Assembly (NCBI GenBank): GCA_030620095.1
Contig: JAUTXW010001345.1
Coordinates: forward strand, 2,452,501-2,516,500
Source: Kuschelorhynchus macadamiae
Taxonomy: Eukaryota; Arthropoda; Insecta; Coleoptera; Curculionidae
DNA length: 64,000 nucleotides
Direction of reading: 5' to 3'
The position numbers and the translations under genes were made by a program. Every line of letters starts with the position of its first letter. The first letter of the stretch is position 1. The notes beneath the pieces are model-generated. The model was given only the letters and a program-made list of their open reading frames with translations, ran no database searches and was not told where the DNA came from. Below are positions 22,059 through 33,600 of this stretch, in pieces.

Positions 22059-24739
22059 TTAGTGCAGGAGCCCGTGTCTAGGTCTCCTGTACCTTGTCCA
22101 GTTGTTGCGTCTCGGAGCTAGCGGATCATAGTCTACCAGGTCTCGTAGCTTTTCGTTGGGGTGATTCTCTGCTGCCCTGAAGGCTCGGGTAGCCTTTTGC
22201 CGCATGAAGTCTTCGATAGGTGTCCATTGAAGATCACGCTGCAGGTCCTCATTCCTGATAAACCATGGGGCGTCAGCTGCCATCCTCCTCCTCTTTAGCT
22301 TCATAAGGTGGGATTTAGAAGCATATCCGAAGGATGTGGAGCCATATGTGAGTTGGCTCCTAGCTACTGTTTGGATCAGTAGCAGCTTGGTCCTCAGTCC
22401 CATTTCACTTTTCCGACAGAGCAGTGGATAAAGTTTACCCATTGCTTGTCTGGTTTTTGTCCACGCTGCGTTGATATGGTTATTCCATGTCAAGCTTCTA
22501 TCCATGGTCATCCCTAGGTACTTGACCTCGTTTGACCAAGGGATCTCGACATCTCCAACTCGGATTCTAGCTCTTGGAGCCAGTCTCCTACGTTGGAATA
22601 GGATTGCTTGGGACTTCTGGGGGTTGATCTTAACCTTCCATTTGACACACCAGTCATGAAGGTTATCAATGTCCTCTTGCAGTCGGCTGCCCATTATCCG
22701 GGTGCTTCTGCTTTGGTATAGAATGGCTGTGTCATTAGCGTAAAGTGCCACTAAGCCTTCTTCTCCGATTGGGACATCGTGAGAGAAGATGGAGTATAAA
22801 ATGGGTCCCAGCACAGACCCTTGTGGAACTCCAGCTACTAGTCCTCTTGGAGCTGAATGAGAGTCATTCACCTTGACTGTGAATGATCTGTCATTTAGGT
22901 AGCTCCTGATAAGTTTTATATTTCTTCTCTTGTATCCACCCACCGATATTTTGTGGATCAGGCCTTGGTGCCACATTCTGTCGAAAGCCCTTTCGATGTC
23001 CAGGAAAATTGCTCCTGTGGCCTCTCTGTTGTTGAATCCTTTGGTGATATACTCTGTGGTTCTGAGTACCTGCTGCTCAGATGAGTGCCCTGCCCTGAAG
23101 CCGAATTGTTCATCTGGGATGGCATCTAGCTCTTGGGACTCATCTTTTAGTCTTCTGGCTATAGCTATTTCAGCTACTTTGCTTAAAGCAGGGAGTAGAC
23201 TGATGGGCCTGTAGTTTTGTGGTAATGTCCTGTCTTTTCCTGGTTTTTCAATGACGATGACCTCCGCCTTTTTCCATGTGCTGGGGAAATGGCATGTTCT
23301 TATGATGGAGTTTATGATGTTGGCCATCGCACTGTATCCTTTCTTGGGGAAGTATCTCAGCATCTTGTTGGTGATGCCGTCGGCTCCAGAGGCTTTCTTG
23401 ACCTTCAGTTTCCTGATAATGTCTCGAACTTCCCCGGGTGAGACAGGATGTGGGTTTTGTTGTGGTAAAATCCGAGCATCCAGGTCTCTAACTGAGTCGT
23501 GGACCTCTTCGGTGAGCTCTTCGTCTTCCTCTGGATGTTGGTTTAGCTGACCTTGTTGGACTATGGCATCCGCTAAGGCTTCAGCTTTGTCCTCATCGGT
23601 GTAGATTGGGCCATTTACACCTTGGAGAGGAGGGATAGGACGTTTGTCCATTCGAAGAGCACGTTGCATCTGCCAGGCTGTTTGGTGATGCGTATCTAGG
23701 TATGTCAGCTTTTCCTGCCACTTGTTGTTTCGGTGCTCTTGTAACCTGTTTCTAAAATTTTGAGAGTGTCGGTTTAGAGCAGTCCTGTCCTCTTTCTCGT
23801 GGGATCTGGCGTAGATCCTGCGGAGGCGTCTGTTGTCCTGATCTCATCTCTGAGATTTTCAGGAAGCTCCTCGGTTTGTCGATGCCTGCTTATGTGTTCC
23901 ACTACTGTGCTTTCATGGAAGGCATTCAAGATGGCTGTCTCTAGACGTCTTACGGCCTCATCTGGTCCCTGAGGAGCGCGGATCTCAGGGATTTCGATTG
24001 CAGCTTTCAGATGTCTTTGATAGGCCTTCCAGTCGGTCGTCTTCTTGGTGTTGTGATTTACTCTGTTGAGGTTTACTCCTAATTGCAGGAGTACCGGGTC
24101 GTGGTCGGATGTACTCTCATTCAGAGTGTTTATGTTCAGCTCTTCCCTGATATTTTTCCGGAGTGCAATGTCCAACACGGTTGGTCTCCCGTTTCCACGG
24201 GGGAGGTGTGTTGGTTGTTCTGGTCCTATTATGACGAGTCTATGGTCCTCGCATAGTCTGGATAATTTGCGACCATTTGAGTTGGTATGGGTGCAATGCC
24301 ATTCTTCGGATTTGCAATTGAAGTCACCAATGATGATTTTGGCTCTTCGTCCTCTTGCTAAATGCTCGATGTTCCCATCCAACAGCTCCTGTGTTGGGGC
24401 GCGATACGCAGAGGTGATTTTGATCGGTCCTCTACGAGTGTTGATCTCTATGGAGATGGCGTCTAATTCCACATCCTCAACCCCCAGGAAGGAATGTGGA
24501 ACGCCTTTTCTGACCAGGATCGCGACTCCTCTCATGGCTCGGTGACCAAGAGGGTTGTATCTGTAGATGTGATAACCTGGGAGGGTCATTCTTATTTCAG
24601 CTGTTAGTTTAGTCTCCTGTATTGCTAGGACATCGGGGCGATGTTCTTCCAGGAGTTCTAGGACGACTGTTTTCCTGGCCCTTAGACCGCAAGTGTTCCA
24701 GGAAATGAGTTTTAAGGTTTCATTTTGTTGTTCTGGCAT
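22059..24739 (-). pseudogene. LINE ORF2: apurinic-type endonuclease and reverse transcriptase (one frameshift, YAND active site)
   Basis: The endonuclease starts at 24739 (MPEQQNETLKLISWNTCGLR) with the EEP-fold motifs LAIQETKL, IIGDFNCKSEEWH and STSDHDPVL. It then runs off-frame near 23840. Downstream sequence continues in another frame (LRRIYARSHEKEDRTALNRH) into the RT ORF ending at 22059. A single small indel separates the two. RT blocks in order are QNYRPISLLPALSKVAE, EQFGFRAGHSSEQQ, IFLDIERAFDRMWH, VPQGSVLGPILYSIF and LVALYANDTAIL. The active site should be YADD; the codon at 22736-22734 is AAT, giving YAND. A C-terminal domain follows. Both faults point to inactivity. Jockey clade by overall sequence; I could not test placement. 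Confidence 0.9.
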
Positions 24740-24742
24740 CGC

Positions 24743-26047
24743 TTATTTTAGTCTACGGAGCTGTTCCTCCACAGCTTTTGTTATTGTGAGAATTATGGTT
24801 TCCACAATAGAGGACATCATTCCAGTGACGGCTTGCAGGATTGCAGCCTGGAGATCAAGAGGAGGGGAGCTCTCCTTCTTTTCCTTTGGCGGAGTGGGGA
24901 TAGTTTTGGCCACTTCCGTGTAGGTGGTTTTAGCTGCAGGTTTTATGGCTGCAGGCTTAACGGAGTTTTTGAAGTTAGCCCATGTATCCAGGTGCCTTTT
25001 TAGTGGCAGGATATTTCGGGCAGCCCTTGTAACTGGCCGGGTGTCCTTTTTGATTGCAGTTAGCACAAACTGCATTTTTGGTGCCATCATCCTCCTTTTC
25101 AGGGAGTCGGCATGCGTCCGATCTGTGCAGTCCTGCACATTTTACGCACTTATCTGGGTAGGTGCATAGCGATTGTGTGTGCCCGAATCGCTGGCACTTG
25201 AAGCACTGTTCTACAGTGCCGTCCTTTTTCTTATTTTCCACTTTGACCACACGGTCAAAGAAGGTGCTTATTTCCAATATTTTGTTGTTCGTAGTCTTTA
25301 CTAGGAACAACGACATAGGTTTCTTAGTAACCCTTGAAGTCATTCTGATGACGCTAGCATCAGTAATGCCGAGTTCATGTAGCTCTTGGGCTATCTCCTC
25401 TACCGGGGTGTTCATGTGTAAACCGCGGATTACCGCGTGGGTCCTTTTTTCTTCCGGAAGTTGGTACGTGTGATAAGGGCGATTGGCCTCTTTAAGATGA
25501 TCGGTCAGGGCCCTGTGATCGCTGGCTGTTTTCGGGAAAATTTGGAGCCTCGAGCCGGAGGCCTTTGCTTTGTTGAAGCCTATGTTTTTTTCTCCTTTGA
25601 TGTTACGACGGACTTCTGTCCAGGTCCCGTCGTCCTCAATTACTACAGGGAGGATTTTTGGGGTAGGCACTTGGGACACTACACTTTTGGCGGCTTCAGT
25701 TGTTTCCATTGGCACACTAATTTTTTCACTGTTTTCCCTATTTTTGGGGTTTTCACTATTTTCACCACTGGGGGGGGGGATTTAACCCTTTTCCTCTTGG
25801 TTTTGGTTTCAGCGGCTGTAGTTGGTGGTTCGCTTTGCGGGGGTTGCCGAGTCGCCTTACCTTCTTGTTGTGTAACAAGAAGAAGATTTTCTAGTCTGTC
25901 GGGCCTGTCTGTAAGGCTTCTATTTTCCTCGCGTAAGGTTTTCAAGTTTTCGCTTAGGCGAATGTTCTCTTCCTTGAGTCGGAGGATTTTCTCGGATTTT
26001 ATTTCCGAAGAAACTTTGCTAACTTTGGATGATTTACTGGGTTTCAT
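24743..26047 (-). pseudogene. LINE ORF1: gag-like RNA-binding protein with CCHC knuckles (frameshifted)
   Basis: It starts at the ATG at 26047 (MKPSKSSKVSKVS). A Lys/Glu/Leu-rich coiled-coil segment follows (LKEENIRLSENLKTLREENR). The frame changes in a C10 tract at about 25768-25777. The next open segment includes THAVIRGLHMNTPVEEIA, typical of jockey gag. Zinc knuckles follow: CFKCQRFGHTQSLC, then CVKCAGLHRSDAC, then CANCNQKGHPASYKGC, three CCHC-type units. Another shift near 24985 leads to the last segment, which ends LRRLK four bases before the ORF2 ATG. The homopolymer shift could be sequencing error rather than mutation. Confidence 0.85.
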
Positions 26048-26154
26048 CGTGTTTTAGCACTTTCACTGCACTAGTAACCTCACAGGTGATATTTCCAATA
26101 AAGGAAAAATATCCACTTTTACACTTCACTGTACGGAGCCGGATGAACCGAATC

Positions 26155-26188
26155 GATCCGTATTGTTTCGATGCAAAAAGCGAACTGA
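26155..26188 (-). promoter_or_regulatory. LINE internal promoter: Inr and DPE
   Basis: On the minus strand the element begins with TCAGTT (26188-26183), a consensus initiator with A+1 at 26186. GGATC occupies +28 to +32 (26159-26155), an exact match to the DPE RGWYV at the obligatory spacing. Known of jockey-clade LINEs: they use such downstream promoters so that the full transcript carries its own promoter. No TATA box lies at the expected distance upstream. Confidence 0.65.
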
Positions 26189-26193
26189 ACAAG

Positions 26194-27640
26194 TATTGGT
26201 GGGTTAGGGTATTGGCCACAACTCGAGTTTGTGCTGGGTGATGATGTGATCTTGCATTTAAATATCTGTCTGTATGTGTTGGTTTTCTATACATGGTTCG
26301 TTATGCAATTTTGTGACCATAACATCTTAAAATGGAAGTTTGTTGTTTTCCTCTAACTCTAGGGCGATGTATTGTAAGGTGGATTGAATTTAAGTGAGTC
26401 AGAAATGTTTCGAACTCTGTATGACCTTGTTGCCATATAATAAATATGTCATCCACATAACGAATCCATAATTTAGGCTCTAAACTTGCTTTTTCAAGAG
26501 CTTCTTTTTCGAAGTATACCATAAATAAATTTGCTACTACTGGTGATAGTGAGGACCCCATTGGAACACCATCCATTTGTTCATACATTCGCCCGTTGAA
26601 TGAAAAATATGTATTTTTGAAGCAATGCTCCGAGAGTTTTATTATATGTGCCTGGAAATCCTCGTTCATAGCAATCCTTTCCAACGGTTCGTCGATAGGA
26701 ATACTGGTATATAACGGTTTGACATCTAAGCTTGCTATGCAAGAACTACTCCTAGTTTTTTACAAATGAATCAGCTTTTTCGACAGCGGGTTGCATAATT
26801 TCAGGAAGATATTTTTTCAGTTTTTGTAGAGGCAAATTAACAGCACTAACAATAGGTCTGATGAGCACCCTGGTTTGTGTATTTTTCGTACAACATAGAG
26901 TTTAGGACATCTGCTCGACTTTTCCCGTGGTATGATTTTTTTGTTGAATATCGGGGTTTATTGGTAAACTTTTTATTTTAATTTTAGTTGTTTTTTCTAG
27001 GTACATAGTCAGGTTCCTTGGAACAGGCTTATAACAATTGTCTTTTAGTATATCTTGCATTTTTTGTGTGCAGTCTTGGGTATTCATAACCACAGTTGCG
27101 TTTTCTTTATCTGCTGTAAAGATTATGATGTCTTTATTTTTTCAGAGTTTTGATAGGACCCTTTGTTCAGTGGCATTTAGGTTTTGTTCTGGTGGTTTAC
27201 TTGATCCTAAAATTCTTGCCACTTCTTGTCGAATCTCCTCTGCTTTTGTTTCTTCAGAGGAGTCAAGGACAGCTTCCACTCCAGCTATTATTTCTTCTTT
27301 AGGGCTTTCCTTAGGAGATATCGCATATTAAAACACTTTCTGAGAGATTATAGGATGATATATTACGCATTTAATCATTCAAACTACCAACAGTATGGAA
27401 GACAATAATCAACAAAAACAAAATCGCAAAAAATCAAGCGCAATTAGCCCAGTAACAACAGCACCACCCGAAAAACAAATAATGATCAACGGCCGCTCAG
27501 ATACAACCTTCGACCCCGGGTGTGGGTATAAAAGGAAGCAGTCACCAACACCTCACTCTCTGTTCTTTTCAGAACGACAGTAGTGAACCGATGTACACCC
27601 CGAAAGAAAAGACATTGTTTTTTTCCATCCTTGAAGGACC
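26194..27640 (-). pseudogene. Penelope-like element B: RT with 5' region, interrupted by the LINE
   Basis: Reading minus from 27640 comes a non-coding 5' part (about 27640-27400). Then comes a PLE upstream region, with MQDILKDNCYKPVPRNLTMY near 27050. At about 26830-26750 is PLQKLKKYLPEIMQPAVEKA and DSFVKN. The RT follows from 26684: AHIIKLSEHCFKNTYFSFNG, YEQMDGVPMGSSLSPVVANL and WIRYVDDIFIIW, with intact YVDD. Then LELEENNKLPF, DVMVTKLHNEPC and RKPTHTDRYLNARSHHHP end near 26205, where the LINE 5' end begins. The GIY-YIG domain that should follow was not found on the other side of the LINE. Several frameshifts. Distinct from families A and C. Confidence 0.8.
27527..27560 (+). promoter_or_regulatory. 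TATA-like box in the PLE-B 5' region, plus strand
   Basis: GGTATAAAAGG at about 27526-27536 is followed 25-35 bases later by 'caccaacacctcactctctg'. It faces away from the PLE coding strand. It may be an antisense promoter, part of a pLTR used by a neighbouring copy, or chance in AT-rich DNA. Confidence 0.25.
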
Positions 27641-27642
27641 AA

Positions 27643-27766
<124 letters not shown>

Positions 27767-30313
27767 AAATAACTGAAAAACTGGTCGCGCCAAAGTAGTC
27801 AAACAATATATTTAAAAAAAAAGAACATTTATAAAAATTATAAAAATACAGGGTGTTTCAATTAAGAAAACATATTTCGCTATATTTTTTAGGACATATA
27901 GACATGCGATGGTCGTTTGTTTTTTCATAATCAACAAAATTTGACGGAAATAATATAAATAGCAAAATAGTTATTTTTGTAAGGAGTAACTAAAATAATA
28001 GGTTAATAAAGGTTAATAGAGCCGCTATAGAAAAATATATACATCGGGGGATAGCCGCAAATTATATTTGACAAAAGTCTGTGGCCGCTACTCTCATCTG
28101 CCGGCTTCCTCAACTCACTTGGCACTGTCTTATTCGATCTACCGCGTAGCTAAATTGATATACTCTAATACCACGACCGGCATTAAATTACACTGTTGAT
28201 TCCTGACTTTTGTTGGGAGAAAAAATGTTAATGTATTCTTGATTCACGTTATACCAACGTCACAGCAAAGATGCCATGATTCTTGTCTGGAACATGTCCT
28301 GCAATGCCGCAGGCGCAAAGAGCGAAATCGCGATCATCGTTTGAGTGAAATTGGACCAGGATCATGGTATCCTTATTGTGACGTTGGTGTAACGGTAATG
28401 TGAAACAAAAATACACTATCATTATGTCTCCCAACGAAAGTCAGGAATCAACAGAGTAATTCAAAGCAGGGCGTGGTATTACCCAGCGGAGTAGTTGTTT
28501 CTAAGTATCCTTGTCGTGATGTTAGTGTAACGTGAAAGAAAAATACATTAACATTATTTCTCCTAACGAAAGTCAGAAATCAACAGTGTAATTCAGTGCC
28601 GGTCGTGGTATTAGCCAGCGGAGTAGTTTCTGTGACTCCATTTTGTGCCAAAGCATGGATTATATGATTTATATAAAAAGTGACTAATTTCCAGTTAAAA
28701 GAGTTCCAAAAAAACTGACAGAATGTTTTAGAAGAGCTGCTTCTGTTCATCCGTGAACGTGCTATTAATATTAAGGTTGTCAAACAGAACAAATTGAACA
28801 AAGCTGTGGAGTTATTAACAGATGTTGCAATGAGGGTATACTATCATCCTGTATATCTTCATTATATATCCATTCAACAACATCATATTTTGCACTGTAC
28901 AACCGGAAGTTTATTTATATGCCACATTCTAAAATTTAAAGAAATTAATAGGCACATTTTCTATCCTCAGATCTGACCTCAAAGGTGATATTGATTATTT
29001 AATGAGAAAGCTACCTTTATTAAAGAAACATGAACTTATTATTTATATTAATTAAATTAATTTTTCCGATCGCTTAGGCGGGCCATGACATGTCTTTTTC
29101 GTGGGACTCATTAACAACCTAAGTGACGTCAAGAAACAATATTAATATGCTTTAAAAACATCCAACAAATCCTTAGATTACGGAATTTGAAATATCAAGC
29201 CATTTTAAGAGATTAACGGCTGTACTAGGGTGGTCGTTGTTACATAACAATAATTGTTAGTTTAACAACAAATTTTACTCTAACGACAAAATCATCGTTA
29301 GAGTTAACAAGAGTATTTATCTTTAATATTTTTCTTGTTAGTTAATAAGTCAGCAACGTTGTTACAAGAAGGAAATTCAAAACTATGATCTTTATTAATT
29401 ATAGAGTTTCGACATATTATGATTGGTTAACATTTTTATTAATTTTTATTGCGTTTGTGGTGAAAAAAAAACAAGTACCCTGAACTGTAAAGTATAAGCA
29501 CAAGTCAATAATTAACATGTTTAGGCCAACCCGCTAACGAAAATACAATTTTCAGCAAGCGCAAATAACAATGCCACCATTAAATAAAATTGTATTTTAG
29601 CTTAAATATGAAATAACTGTATCAGCTAATTTATAGTAATTCCGGCGAAAACTCGAAATTGGCAATCTACTCTCTCTCTCTCTGGTAATTTTTCACCATC
29701 GCGGATTTTGGGGCGCTGATAATGAAGCTCAACTTCCATAACTTTGCCTCATATTTTTATTCTCCGGTTTTAGTAAATTCGCAATATGAATAATAAATAG
29801 TCGTAAAAACATCCAACGTCAAGGATTTTAAGGTCGATCGCGGGAGGTTGTAAGATCCCTTCTAAGGAACAAGGAAAATAATCAAGGTATATACAGGGAG
29901 TGACAAATTCCATTATCCGTACAAAAACCTAAAATCGCAATTTTCTCTTTTAATTCAATTTTAAGAGGCCTTTGATCTCTCAACACCAATGATGTTAATG
30001 GCAAAATTCTGATTTTTCGTCTTTAACACATTGTCCCTCAATCAAATATTTTTCTAAAAAGTTCGAAAGAGAATGTTGAAATGTGCATTTTACCTTAATA
30101 ATTTTTTTCATCATTTTTTGTTTAGATGTAATGAGTATCCAAAAAGGTCATGCTAAGATTCACAATGAAGCTTAAGTGAAATTCTATCTTTCTGTTTGGA
30201 GATTGATAGATTATTTATCTTAGTTTGAGTTTTATAGAGGGATATAGGTTTGTAGGCCAAAATGAAATTTTTTGAGCTGTAAAAATTTTTTTATTTGTCT
30301 GATGCGACTCAAA

Positions 30314-30315
<2 letters not shown>

Positions 30316-30350
<35 letters not shown>
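30316..30350. repeat. (TA)n at the palindrome centre
   Basis: A run of 17 TA units forms most of the loop between the two arms. It could itself extrude as a cruciform seed or could reflect replication slippage at the symmetry point. Confidence 0.9.
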
Positions 30351-30358
<8 letters not shown>

Positions 30359-31374
30359 TAAAAAAATTTTACAGCTCAAAAAAGTCCATTTTGCCCTACA
30401 AACCTAAAACCCTCCATAAAACTCAAACTAAGATCATTAATATATCAAACTCCAAACAGAAAAGTAGAATTTCTCTTAGCTTCATTTTGAATCCTAGCAT
30501 GACCTTTTTGGATACTCATTACGTCTAAACAAAAAATGATGAAAAAAATTATTAAGATAAAATGCATATTTCAACATTCTCTTTCAAACTTTTTAGAAAA
30601 ATATTTGATTGAGGGACAATGTGTTAAAGACCAAAAATCAGAATTTTGCCAAATTCATAAAGAAGAATTCAAAAAAAAATTTATGAGCGCATTACATTAT
30701 TGGTGTTGAGAGATAGAGCCTCCTCAAATTGAAATAAAAGAGAAAATTACGATTTTCGGTTATCGCGATCGACCTTAAAATCCTTGACGTTAGATGTTTT
30801 GTATTTTTGTCAGCAGGTAACAAATTCATGAATACGTAAACATAAAATAGTTTGCCTAAGCATGTTAATTATTGACTTGTACTTATACTTTACAGTTAAG
30901 GGTACTTGTTCTTCTTTCACCACAAACGCAATAAAAATTAATAAAAATGTTGATCAATCATAATATGTCGAAACTCTATAATTAATAAAGATCATAATTT
31001 TGAATTTCTTTTTTGTAACAACGTTGCTGACTTATTAACTAACAAGAAAAATGTTAAAGATAAATAGTCTTGTTAACTCTAAGGATGTTTTTTGTCGTTA
31101 GAGTAAAATTTGTTGTTAAACTAACAATTATTGTTATGTAACAACGACCACCCTAGGACAGCCGTTAATCTTTTAAAATGGCTTGATATTTCAAATTCTG
31201 TAATCTAAGGATTTGCTGGACGTTTTTAAAGCGTATTGATATTGTTTCTTGACGTCACATAGGTTGTTAATGAGTCCCACGAAAAAGACATGTCATGGCG
31301 CGCCTAAGCGATCGGAAAAATTAATTTAATTAATATAAATAATAAGTTCATGTTTTTTAATAAAGGTAGTTTTC

Positions 31375-31611
31375 TCATTTTCTGTTAATTTCTTTAAATT
31401 CTAGAATGTGGCATATACATAAACTTACAGTTGTACAGTGCCCAATATGATGTTGTTGAATGGATATATAATGAAGATATACATGATCATAGTATATCTT
31501 CATTGCAACATCTGTTAATAGCTCCACAACTTTGTTCAATTTGTTATGTTCGACAACCTTAAAATTAATAACATGTTCATGGATGAACAGAAGCAGCTCT
31601 TCGAAAAACAT
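31375..31611 (-). other. Short open frame kept in both palindrome arms
   Basis: On the minus strand from 31611, 78 codons are open (MFFEELLLFIHEHVINF, then NKLNKVVELLTDVAMKIYY, then HYISIQQHHIGHCTT). The left-arm counterpart at 28735-28955 on the plus strand encodes nearly the same protein. It has lost one base near its ATG but is open from NKLNKAVELLTDVAMRVYY onwards. I recognise no domain. It may be a captured exon, part of an ancestral transposon gene, or chance. Confidence 0.3.
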
Positions 31612-32744
31612 TCTGCCAATTTCTTTGGAATTTTTTTAACGGGAAGTTCCTCACTTTTTATATAAATCGTATAATCCATGCTTTGGCACAGAAACAACTG
31701 GAATCACAGAAAATACTCCGCTGGCTAATACCATGACGGGTATTAAATTACACTGTTGATTTCTGACTTTCGTTGGGAGAAATAATGTTAATGTATTTTT
31801 CTTTCACGTTACACTAACGTCACAACAAGGATACTCAGAAACCACTATTCCGCTGGCTAATACCACGCCCTGCTTTGAATTACACTATTGATTCCTGACT
31901 TTCGTTGGGAGACATAATGATAGTTTATTTTTGTTTTACGTTACCGTTACACCAACGTCACAATTAGGATACCATGATTCTGGTCCAATTTCACTCAAAC
32001 GACGATCGCGATTTCGCTCTTTGCGCCTGCGGCATTGCAGGACATGTTCCAGACAAGGATCATGGCATCTTTGCTATTACGTTGGTGTAACGTGAAACAA
32101 GAATACATTAACATTATTTCTCCCAACGAAAGTCAGGAATCAACAGCGTAATTCAATGCCGGTCGTGGTATTAGAGTATATCAATTTAGCTACGCAGTAG
32201 ATCGAACAAGACATGGCAACATCCGAGAAATTAACGCGCAATGTTGCCAAGTGTGTTGAGGAAGCAGGCAGACGAGGGTAGCGACCACAGACTTTCGTAA
32301 AAAATATAATTTGCGGCTATCCCCCGATGTATATATTTTTCTATGGCGGCTATATTAACCTTTATTAACCTATATTAACCTCTGGAAACGGCAACGATTC
32401 GTCCTAACAAAAAAAAAGATTTTAGTTACTCGTTACAAAAATAACTATTTTTGCTATTTATATTATTTCCACCAAATTTTGTTGATTATGAAAAAACAAA
32501 CGACTATCGCATGTCTATATGTCCTATAAAATATTACGAAATATGTTTTCTTAAATGGAACCCTGTATTTTTATAATTTTTATAAATGTTCTTTTTTTTT
32601 AAATATATTGTTTGACTTCTTTGGCGCGACTAGTTTTTCGATTATTTTGGTTTAACTATAACAAGTTTTGCATTATATTATAATATTACCGTAGACCTAT
32701 ATGGCAAGTAATGTTGCAGTTGAACTGAAATAATTAATAAACGG

Positions 32745-33600
32745 TTTGCGCCAATATAATCAAATTATATATTTTTGAAATCAGGATAAGATGTCCTGTT
32801 ATAAAAATAAAAAATATACAGGGTATTCCATTAAAAAAAATTATTTCTGACCCTACATTTTTGTATTTACAATTTTTCTCCATAATTAATAAATAAACCT
32901 GTAGGTTGGTGCCATAATATAATAACTCCCACTGTACATACAAATATCTCAACAAGCAAAAAATGTTCCTCTTCCTGTATAATTTAATAGGTTTAAAATT
33001 GCTTTGTGATTAAAATAATATTTAGCGTTGTCTCTTTGATTTAGTTATTCAGGTTTTTGTAGGAATAAGTTTCTTTTCTACTAAAGCGTATGCTTACTCC
33101 TAGAAACTTTATTTCAAGCTAACCTGTATCAAATTTCAACCCCCAAGTTTAAAAGCCAAATTTAATATTCCTCTGTTTACTAAAAGATCTCTTCTAATAT
33201 TTAGTGCTTGGAAACACCACGTCTCGTTCCCATTCGCGAGTTGAGGTTTATCGCACGAAGTTATATATTTCCGTCGAGCATTGATATCTCTGGAACGATT
33301 TAAGACGTCCCATTTAAATGAGTTATCTATAGCGTAAGCTATAATAGATCTTTGGTATTAGACAGCGGAATAGTTGTTTTTGTGATTCCACTTTTTGCCG
33401 TTGCCGTACACGGGACTCGCTAGTCTATGGAGGTCTGATGAGCTCCAAAAAGACCGAAATTGTGATCGTCGTTTTAACTGAAATAGATCATTGTCTCTGT
33501 GGTATTGAAGGTCATGTTCCAGATAAGGATCATCGTATCCTTGTTGTGACGTCGGGATAAGGTGAAAGAAAAATATATTAAGTCCATGCTGTGATTAATC
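32745..33600 (+). repeat. Diverged relative of the palindrome arm
   Basis: From 32748 ('gcgccaatataatcaaattatata', then 'tacagggtattccat' at 32817) the sequence follows the beginning of the left arm. At about 33350-33560 it matches the interior module ('ttccagataaggatcatcgtatccttgttgtgacgt' compared with the arm at 28280-28390). The middle differs. This indicates a dispersed family rather than a single local inversion. Confidence 0.6.

Larger units (their letters stand above)
21279..26188 (-). mobile_element. Nearly full-length jockey-type non-LTR retrotransposon
   Basis: The block is noticeably richer in G+C than its surroundings and is arranged on the minus strand. It has a 5' end with promoter (26188), a short 5'UTR, ORF1 (gag-like), ORF2 (endonuclease-RT), a 3'UTR of about 780 bases and a short A-tail (T8 at 21279-21286). 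The flanks GAACTGAAGTGTTGGT (21263-21278) and GAACTGAACAAGTATTGGT (26182-26200) are similar and may include an imperfect target duplication. The element sits inside PLE family B. Three frameshifts and an altered RT active site make this copy non-autonomous. Confidence 0.85.

Noticed and set aside
24066..24545. 159-codon plus-strand frame opposite the LINE endonuclease
   Set aside because: Antisense shadow; the minus strand shows the complete EEP motif set.
25437..26057. 206-codon plus-strand frame opposite LINE ORF1
   Set aside because: It is the antisense shadow of ORF1, whose zinc knuckles and coiled coil are on the minus strand.
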